Positions 57,847-64,000 of a stretch of 64,000 nucleotides of DNA are shown one piece after another. The stretch is from Notospermus geniculatus. Its lineage: Eukaryota; Nemertea; Pilidiophora; Heteronemertea; Lineidae. The DNA lies in assembly GCA_002633025.1 (NCBI GenBank), contig NMRB01000270.1, forward strand, positions 40,958 through 104,957. The letters run 5' to 3'. The position numbers and the translations under genes are program-made. The stretch's first letter is position 1; each line of letters starts with the position of its first letter. Under the pieces are notes generated by a model. It made no database searches, had not been told where the DNA came from, and saw only the letters and a program-made list of their open reading frames with translations.

Positions 57847-57917
57847 GGTTCCATGGTGTAATGGTTAGCACTCAGGACTCTGAATCCTGCGATCCGAGTT
57901 CAAATCTCGGTGGAACC
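57847..57917 (+). tRNA. tRNA-Gln (anticodon CTG)
   Basis: All four arms can be drawn. The acceptor stem is GGTTCCA with TGGAACC (7 bp). The anticodon stem is CAGGA/TCCTG with loop CTCTGAA, anticodon CTG at 57880-57882. The T arm contains GAGTTCAAATCTC, the Pol III B box. There is no intron. A run of T at 57927-57931 provides a Pol III terminator. CCA is not encoded, as normal in animals. It looks functional rather than SINE-derived because every stem is perfectly paired. Confidence 0.93.
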
Positions 57918-57926
57918 TGTCAGTTA

Positions 57927-57931
57927 TTTTT
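57927..57931 (+). terminator. Pol III T-run terminator of tRNA-Gln
   Basis: This is five consecutive T, nine bases past the tRNA acceptor stem, the usual RNA polymerase III stop. Confidence 0.75.
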
Positions 57932-58201
57932 CATTTCTCAGTCTGTTTTTTATGCCCTTCATCTTTTTTTGGACACGGCTTCCAAAAAACCGCGGATAAT
58001 TTGACCTACTTTCGCATTTTTATAACAAAAGTGAAAGAGTGAAAAGTAAACCTTATACCCTGAACGCGAATCAGTGTCGACCCTCCGCCAGTCAATGGAA
58101 TGAAATAAAAATGCCGAAAGACAATCAGAAAACTGGTATTTTGTACAGAATTAACAGCTAGATACCCAAACTGGGTCTAGTTCTCAATCGATGATCCGCG
58201 G

Positions 58202-58377
58202 CAGGGGCGGATCCACGATTTCGGAAAAGAGGGGGCGCACTGTGCTAGAAACACTGAAATCTGCGGTGAATTTCAATGATTTGCTCCAAATTTCAGAATT
58301 TCACGGTCGATTTTACAGATTTGTTGCCCGAAAGGGGAGGCGCGCGCCGGGTGCGCTCCCCCCCGGATCCGCGCCTG
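58202..58377. mobile_element. MITE with CAGGGGCGGATCCA ends
   Basis: The left end is CAGGGGCGGATCCACGATTT. The right end CGGATCCGCGCCTG is its imperfect complement. GGGGGCGC and GCGCTCCCCCC blocks lie inside the ends. CAGGGGCGGATCC ends are common for nonautonomous DNA elements in animal genomes. It lies 437 bp upstream of the first GPCR start. Confidence 0.65.
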
Positions 58378-58813
58378 CGCGGGCCACTTCTGACCTGTTC
58401 ATGGATGCCATATTGAATTGACTGTACAAAAATGTATGAATGAATAATATTCCAGACCTTTCTCTATACCCTGAGATACTATATAACATAACGAAAGATG
58501 TTTTTTCAAGATTAAAAATGATTTGTTGGAGAGTATAGTTTCAATCTTTGTTTGCATGGCTCTATTCTCCTACAGGTCTTGGTTGAGAAGCAACGGTGTC
58601 CAGTTTCTTATAGTCGGCCTCACATGACATGTCTTGTTACGTTATTTGAGAATGGAGAGATACGCCCAACAGCAAGAATGGGTAATATATTCTTGCCAAC
58701 AGCCATTACTAGCAATATCTGACACAAATCTGTACCACCGGCTCCATCAAAACGCCAAGCTTCTGGTTCTCAAATCTTTTGGCGTCGACATCAGCGCCAG
58801 CTACCGTCAGAAA

Positions 58814-59878
58814 ATGGCGTTACGGATTGAAATAAGCACTGATGTCACATTCAATCAGTGGTCGTCCTCTACAGAAGTACCATCAGACGCTCTCGCAGCG
58901 TTCCGTTCCTTCATCGCGTTTTTCGGCGGCTACATCGTCATCTCCATCATAATCATCGGGATCTTTGGTAACACCGTTTCCGTGGTTATTTTTCTCCGGC
59001 AGAGACGACGCGACAGCGCGACGGCGACGTATCTCTCTGCGCTGGCGATTTCTGACCTTGGTAACTGCATTGTGGGATTGGACCTCTGGGTTCATCAAGG
59101 TCTTTATTACGTTTCTGGGTTGACCATCAACATTCCTGTTGCTTACAGCGATATCGGCTGTAAAATTCTCTCCTATGTTTGGACACAATGTGGATTTCTT
59201 TCCGCCTGGATTATCATCATGTTCTCCTTCGAGCGGGCCATTGCTGTTGTCATGCCGCTGAAAGTGGCAAGTATCATTACAAAGCCCCGACGGAAGGTTG
59301 CTTTGTGTGTTTTACTCATGACGTCATGTATCTTGTGGCTGTCGGTATTCCCTCTTTACGAACGAGTGGCCTACCCCCCTGGACAGACCGAACGGTTCGT
59401 CTGTCATGTACCGCCCACCAAAGTCCGCTGGGGTTTAATCTGTTACTACGTAGAAGTAGTAACATTCAACATGGTGCTACCTTGCATAATGCTAATAGTC
59501 CTCAACATCATTATCTTATGGGGAATAGTCAGGTCTACCAGCGTCAAATCTACAGCCTCAGAAAAGCGTTCGAAGCAAGAAACACGCACCCTGATCAACT
59601 TATTTGCCATTTCTGTGGCATATTTGTTGATTATGAGTCCATTTGTGGCAATGTGGACCTGGTTTGGGTACGAAGACCTGACCGGATTCCGAGGACGAAG
59701 TGTGGCCGAAATCAGTCTAATCTCTGAAGTTATGTTTTTCACGTCGACTTTGACGTTCGTGAACTACGGAATCAATTTTATTATTTACACTTGCTCACTT
59801 GATTTTTATCGAATGGAATTCAAACGATTATTTTGCTGCGGAGCTGTCGTTGTGAAGAACAAAAATATGATCCAATGA
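58814..59878 (+). CDS. Class A (rhodopsin-like) GPCR, tandem copy 1, intronless
   Basis: This is a 354-residue seven-helix receptor of the plasma membrane, ligand unknown. Numbering from MALRIE: TM1 about 33-61 (GN at 52-53), TM2 70-95 (LSALAISD, D81), C116 at the top of TM3, and ER (140-141) with FERAIAVVMPLK at the TM3 end in place of DRY. TM4 is 161-182, C197 in loop 2 pairs with C116, TM5 is 206-238 (P223), TM6 258-284 (P276, without the usual CWxP) and TM7 302-326. TM7 has NFIIY in place of NPxxY. A Cys-Cys pair (341-342) could be palmitoylated. The frame is open upstream to 58634, but the second copy shares MALRIE with exactly the same length from there, so that Met is preferred. It resembles peptide-type receptors in general; no closer assignment is made. 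No signal peptide or N-terminal glycosylation sequon is visible. Confidence 0.9.
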   Translation: MALRIEISTDVTFNQWSSSTEVPSDALAAFRSFIAFFGGYIVISIIIIGIFGNTVSVVIFLRQRRRDSATATYLSALAISDLGNCIVGLDLWVHQGLYYVSGLTINIPVAYSDIGCKILSYVWTQCGFLSAWIIIMFSFERAIAVVMPLKVASIITKPRRKVALCVLLMTSCILWLSVFPLYERVAYPPGQTERFVCHVPPTKVRWGLICYYVEVVTFNMVLPCIMLIVLNIIILWGIVRSTSVKSTASEKRSKQETRTLINLFAISVAYLLIMSPFVAMWTWFGYEDLTGFRGRSVAEISLISEVMFFTSTLTFVNYGINFIIYTCSLDFYRMEFKRLFCCGAVVVKNKNMIQ

Positions 59879-60021
59879 TGGCGGGTGTGTTCGGGAAAAA
59901 AGGTGAACTGAATTCAATACAGGGCTCGTTCAAGATGGCCGACTCTTCAGTGTAGTTGAAAAGGAGGTAAGAATGGTGGTTGGGTCAGAGTCAGTGATCC
60001 GCTCCTTTGATTCCCAGGTTC

Positions 60022-60511
60022 TATGGGCGTATTCGAATCCCTGCACTCGTGTTGATATCAACACGAGTGCGGGATTCGAACGCCGAGAACCGACACGAGA
60101 ACAGCGTTCGCGAACGAAATTTCCACTCCCCACTTTTTCGGGGGTGAAACCGAGAACACCGAGAACAAAGATGGCGGCCAATGTCATTGACGACGAAATG
60201 TCGCAAGTAAATTTCGATAAAACTTTGTGTCTTCCTTGAATATGGGACTTTCATGCCTGCAGTAGGCCTAATGTAATTTGTAATTGTGGGTATATCCGTG
60301 GATGCTGTCATGATAGGAAAAATGACCTTTCCTGCTACAAAAATCTGATTTTGCACAGGGACACAGCCCGCAGCATTACATCCGCCATGCTCAGCAACCA
60401 TGGCAACGACACCCGATACCTGGCGACACGCACTTCCCTGTTCGGAACCTCAACACGCGAACACTGCACCTGGATCACTCGAGAACAGGGATTCGAATAC
60501 GTCCTATGAAT
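60022..60511. repeat. Palindrome-containing inverted repeat between the GPCR genes
   Basis: GCACTCGTGTTGAT and its exact complement abut at 60043-60070, a perfect 28-bp palindrome. It is extended by TATTCGAATCC and GGATTCGAACG. The motif CAGGGATTCGAATACG at about 60486 is an inverted copy of the left outer arm, so the whole stretch may be one foldback element. Outer limits are uncertain. Confidence 0.55.
60172..60207 (+). CDS. Candidate short first exon (MAANVIDDEMSQ)
   Basis: AAAGATGGCGGCCAATG gives a start codon in a YY1-type context, then 12 codons and a possible donor CAA|GTAAAT. Without splicing the frame ends ten codons later. No following exon was identified, so this is speculative; the stretch also lies inside the inverted-repeat region between the GPCR genes. 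Confidence 0.15.
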
Positions 60512-61242
60512 ATGGGGGTAAGTGACAATTAGACGAATGGCGGCTCTAAGGAAGATGGAAGCCGCCATCTTGGTCGACCATCTTGAACGACGTCTGTATT
60601 CAGTTTACCGCCAACCGGTGTGTTTGGTCATGGAGCTGTCTCAATGTAGTTCCATGGTTCGGTGAAGAAATAGCCCAGGCCTTATTCAACCAAATGCATG
60701 CTGTTCATTCGCCAACTGAGTACGCCTTTTGAGTAATCATGGCGTGAGAATGGCGCGTATCACGTGCTCTTCAACTTTACCCAATCCCTCACCGATCAGT
60801 GCGATTTGTCAACAATGGGGAGCCAAGCCCACTGTCCCAATAGGTGTCACTAGTGGATATGATCCCCATTTCATTACTTTTATCCAAAAACATTCGAAAA
60901 TGCGAGTCTCTGACCAACACAGCAAGAACCAAATACAGCAATCTCGTGCCGAGATGAAGTGTTCTCTAACCTACCTTTCTGTTTTCTGATATTTCATCAC
61001 ATGATACTTTTGTACAAGATCACAAATAATGTATGAGAGTCTGTAGTTTCAGTCTTGAGGTCTTTGTTTGCATGTCTCCGACAAGTCGTACATGTACTTC
61101 AGAACCAAGGTGTCCAGTTTCTTTTAGTCGGAGTGACAAAGGATATAAAAAGTGGGCTGATATACACTGGCAACGTCTGGTAGAAACTTGTACCACAGGG
61201 AGGTAAAAATCTGTGGACATCAGCAACAACTGCCTTCAGGAA

Positions 61243-62307
61243 ATGGCGTTACGTATTGAAATTAGCACTGATGTCGCTTTCAACCAGTCATCATCGTCAA
61301 GAGAAGTACCATCAGACGCTCTCGCAGCGTTCCGTTCCTTCATCGCGTTTTTCGGCGGCTACATCGTCATCTCAATCATAATCATCGGGATTTTCGGCAA
61401 CACCGTTTCCTTGGTTATATTTCTCCGGCAGAGACGACGCGACAGCGCGACGGCGACGTATCTCTCTGCGCTGGCGGTTTCCGACCTTGGGAATTGTATG
61501 GTTGGATTGGATCTCTGGGTTCATCAAGGTTTATACTATGTCTCTGGGTTGACCATCAACATTCCTGTTGCTTTCACCGATACTGGCTGCAAGATTCTCG
61601 CATACTTTTGGACACAATGTGGATTTCTTTCCGCCTGGATTATCATCATGTTCTCCTTCGAGCGGGCGATTGCTGTTGTCATGCCGCTGAAAGTGGCAAG
61701 TATCATTACAAAGCCGCGACGGAAGGTTGCTTTGTGTGTTTTACTCATGACGTCATGTATCTTGTGGCTGTCGGTGTTCCCTCTTTACGAACGAGTGGCC
61801 TACCCACCGGTACAAACCGAACGGTTTATCTGTCACGTACCGCCCACAAAAGTTCGCTGGGGACTAATTTGCTACTATGCAGAGGTAGTAACATTCAACA
61901 TGGTGCTACCTTGCATAATGCTAATAGTCCTCAACATCATTATCTTATGGGGAATAGTCAGGTCTACCAGCGTCAAATCTACAGCCTCAGAAAAGCGTTC
62001 GAAGCAAGAAACACGCACCCTGATCAACTTATTCGCGATTTCTGTGGCATATTTGTTGATTATGAGTCCATTTGTGGCAATGTGGACCTGGTTTGGGTAC
62101 GAAGACCTGACCGGATTCCGAGGACGAAATGTCGCCGAAATCAATTTAATCTCGGAAGTCATGATGTTTACATCGACCTTCACCTTTGTGAACTACGGAA
62201 TTAATTTCATCATTTACACCTGTTCTCTTGATTTTTATCGAATCGAATTCAAAAGGTTATTTTGCTGCGGGGCTCTGGGTGTTAATTCCAGAAAGAACGT
62301 TCGTTAA
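61243..62307 (+). CDS. Class A (rhodopsin-like) GPCR, tandem copy 2, intronless
   Basis: This is a 354-residue paralogue of the receptor at 58814-59878, same strand, 1.36 kb downstream of it. By direct comparison 28 residues differ (about 92% identity). All landmark residues are kept: GN in TM1, D in TM2, C116, ER at the end of TM3, C197, P223, P276, NFIIY and the C-terminal CC. Differences cluster at the N-terminus, TM3 entry and the last nine residues. Residues 214-295 are identical. Trp16 of copy 1 is Ser here, which makes an NQS glycosylation sequon at residue 14. The 5' flanks are also alike (GTGTCCAGTTTCTT and GACATCAGC), so the duplication includes upstream DNA. The frame is open to 61213, ten codons further. 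An AATAAA signal follows 42 bases after the stop. Confidence 0.9.
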   Translation: MALRIEISTDVAFNQSSSSREVPSDALAAFRSFIAFFGGYIVISIIIIGIFGNTVSLVIFLRQRRRDSATATYLSALAVSDLGNCMVGLDLWVHQGLYYVSGLTINIPVAFTDTGCKILAYFWTQCGFLSAWIIIMFSFERAIAVVMPLKVASIITKPRRKVALCVLLMTSCILWLSVFPLYERVAYPPVQTERFICHVPPTKVRWGLICYYAEVVTFNMVLPCIMLIVLNIIILWGIVRSTSVKSTASEKRSKQETRTLINLFAISVAYLLIMSPFVAMWTWFGYEDLTGFRGRNVAEINLISEVMMFTSTFTFVNYGINFIIYTCSLDFYRIEFKRLFCCGALGVNSRKNVR

Positions 62308-62348
62308 TCCATTCACCCAGATTTTATGCCGATTAGCTCTTTATTCTA

Positions 62349-62354
62349 AATAAA
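62349..62354 (+). terminator. Polyadenylation signal AATAAA of GPCR copy 2
   Basis: This is a canonical AATAAA 42 bases downstream of the second GPCR stop codon. I see no AATAAA at the same distance after copy 1. Confidence 0.6.
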
Positions 62355-62780
62355 CGAGGCTAATCTCTACCAAATGCTAAAGAATTACGCTGGCCAGCAT
62401 TGAGCTAGGTGACAGCCATGCGTAGTTCTCCAAGCAGCTCTTTGAGAAGCCAACCAAAGTGGTCATTGGCTCATTGAATTGGCATGCCCTAGAATCAACT
62501 GACCAATCACGAGGCACTTCGGAGATTTCTTCGTCACCTGTTTAAAAATAGAATCACAGTCTCACACAAGAAAACCAGCAGACATTAAGTTTAACGAAAA
62601 CGAAGCGTAATGCAAGGCTTGCGCAAGACGTTCAGTTAACTCAGCCGAGTCACGTACATGTAGGCCTATACATGACGTTCGAGTGGCTGTATTGCGTGAC
62701 TCGTTTTGATATTCGCCCAATTCAGCCATGCGCGGTGTCAAGTAACGTTTTCTGCTGTTCCCCATATCCACGGGAAAGAT

Positions 62781-62966
62781 CTGCGCACTTCCGCCGAAAT
62801 AGCAACAAGAACCTCGGTCTGAAATTGAATGACGTGACGCAGAGAACCCCACGACAGTGACTTGGACGACGTTACGTCAGAGTTGACCATTGCTGAATCG
62901 CGGATTGCGTCACGTCAGCTGGTTTCAGATCGAGGTTCTTGTTGCTATTTCGGCGGAAGTGCGCAG
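62781..62966. repeat. Inverted repeat with about 60-bp arms beside the gap
   Basis: CTGCGCACTTCCGCCGAAAT and AGCAACAAGAACCTCG recur inverted at the right end. GACGTGACGCA and TGCGTCACGTC lie further inside. Arms have few mismatches. It may be a MITE; the assembly gap starts 25 bases after it. Confidence 0.75.
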
Positions 62967-62991
62967 AACTTGGAATTTGGGATTTGTCTAT

Positions 62992-63937
62992 NNNNNNNNN
63001 NNNNNNNNNNNNNNNNNNNNNNNNNNNNNNNNNNNNNNNNNNNNNNNNNNNNNNNNNNNNNNNNNNNNNNNNNNNNNNNNNNNNNNNNNNNNNNNNNNNN
63101 NNNNNNNNNNNNNNNNNNNNNNNNNNNNNNNNNNNNNNNNNNNNNNNNNNNNNNNNNNNNNNNNNNNNNNNNNNNNNNNNNNNNNNNNNNNNNNNNNNNN
63201 NNNNNNNNNNNNNNNNNNNNNNNNNNNNNNNNNNNNNNNNNNNNNNNNNNNNNNNNNNNNNNNNNNNNNNNNNNNNNNNNNNNNNNNNNNNNNNNNNNNN
63301 NNNNNNNNNNNNNNNNNNNNNNNNNNNNNNNNNNNNNNNNNNNNNNNNNNNNNNNNNNNNNNNNNNNNNNNNNNNNNNNNNNNNNNNNNNNNNNNNNNNN
63401 NNNNNNNNNNNNNNNNNNNNNNNNNNNNNNNNNNNNNNNNNNNNNNNNNNNNNNNNNNNNNNNNNNNNNNNNNNNNNNNNNNNNNNNNNNNNNNNNNNNN
63501 NNNNNNNNNNNNNNNNNNNNNNNNNNNNNNNNNNNNNNNNNNNNNNNNNNNNNNNNNNNNNNNNNNNNNNNNNNNNNNNNNNNNNNNNNNNNNNNNNNNN
63601 NNNNNNNNNNNNNNNNNNNNNNNNNNNNNNNNNNNNNNNNNNNNNNNNNNNNNNNNNNNNNNNNNNNNNNNNNNNNNNNNNNNNNNNNNNNNNNNNNNNN
63701 NNNNNNNNNNNNNNNNNNNNNNNNNNNNNNNNNNNNNNNNNNNNNNNNNNNNNNNNNNNNNNNNNNNNNNNNNNNNNNNNNNNNNNNNNNNNNNNNNNNN
63801 NNNNNNNNNNNNNNNNNNNNNNNNNNNNNNNNNNNNNNNNNNNNNNNNNNNNNNNNNNNNNNNNNNNNNNNNNNNNNNNNNNNNNNNNNNNNNNNNNNNN
63901 NNNNNNNNNNNNNNNNNNNNNNNNNNNNNNNNNNNNN
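62992..63937. other. Assembly gap (946 N)
   Basis: Undetermined sequence. Isolated N also occur at 20119, 45922 and 48246. Open frames crossing the gap have no meaning. Confidence 1.
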
Positions 63938-64000
63938 ACCTGGAACGCTTGATCTCTATGCCATATCGATTTCATAAAATTTAGCCGCTTCAAACACCAC

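Noticed and set aside
59179-59727. Long alternative-frame and antisense frames in both GPCR genes
   Set aside because: They are shadows of the receptor frames, kept open in both copies only because the copies are similar.
62862-63993. Very long open frames across the gap
   Set aside because: They consist of undetermined bases.

Overview
The window is animal genomic DNA, most probably from an amphioxus (Branchiostoma). It has no operons or compact bacterial coding. One large spliced gene covers about half of it, two intronless GPCR genes lie near the right end, and the remainder is rich in short inverted-repeat elements, minisatellites and tRNA-derived SINEs. The amphioxus assignment is an inference. 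It rests on a chordate-like Islet protein with the exon phases expected of chordate Islet genes, and on the very high density of miniature inverted-repeat elements. No search was run.

Layout. 1-8.3 kb: gene-poor, with one GCGTTTCC-type MITE, a 213-bp tandem duplication and a foldback element. 8.4-8.95 kb: a possible regulatory or promoter block with three perfect TGACGTCA sites and two oppositely oriented CAAGATGGCGG motifs. 11.4-16.0 kb: a dense group of terminal-inverted-repeat elements. 18.4-51.1 kb, minus strand: the LIM-homeodomain gene Islet. Five coding exons were resolved base by base (phases 1, 2, 1, 0) and give LIM1, LIM2, the homeodomain and the LIM-binding segment. The last few residues are uncertain: either a sixth exon was not found, or exon 5 reads through to a stop at 18356. 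The Islet introns carry four of the five copies of one MITE family, three minisatellites, a SINE, a short interstitial telomere-like repeat and a 1-kb tandem duplication that may be an assembly artefact. 52-58 kb: the fifth copy of that MITE, a SINE, more inverted-repeat elements and an intact tRNA-Gln(CTG). 58.8-62.3 kb, plus strand: two tandem intronless class A GPCR genes, each 354 codons and about 92% identical in protein. 62.8 kb to the end: a long inverted repeat next to a 946-base gap.

How the parts relate. Islet is a developmental transcription factor with large introns that probably hold its regulatory DNA. The two GPCRs are a recent local duplication, with a TM5-TM6 patch that looks homogenised. 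I did not find a clearly new multi-gene system. The less usual signals are the locus-restricted MITE family, the CRE-like minisatellite with an 84-bp higher-order unit, the B-box/CCAAT minisatellite and the GPCR conversion patch.
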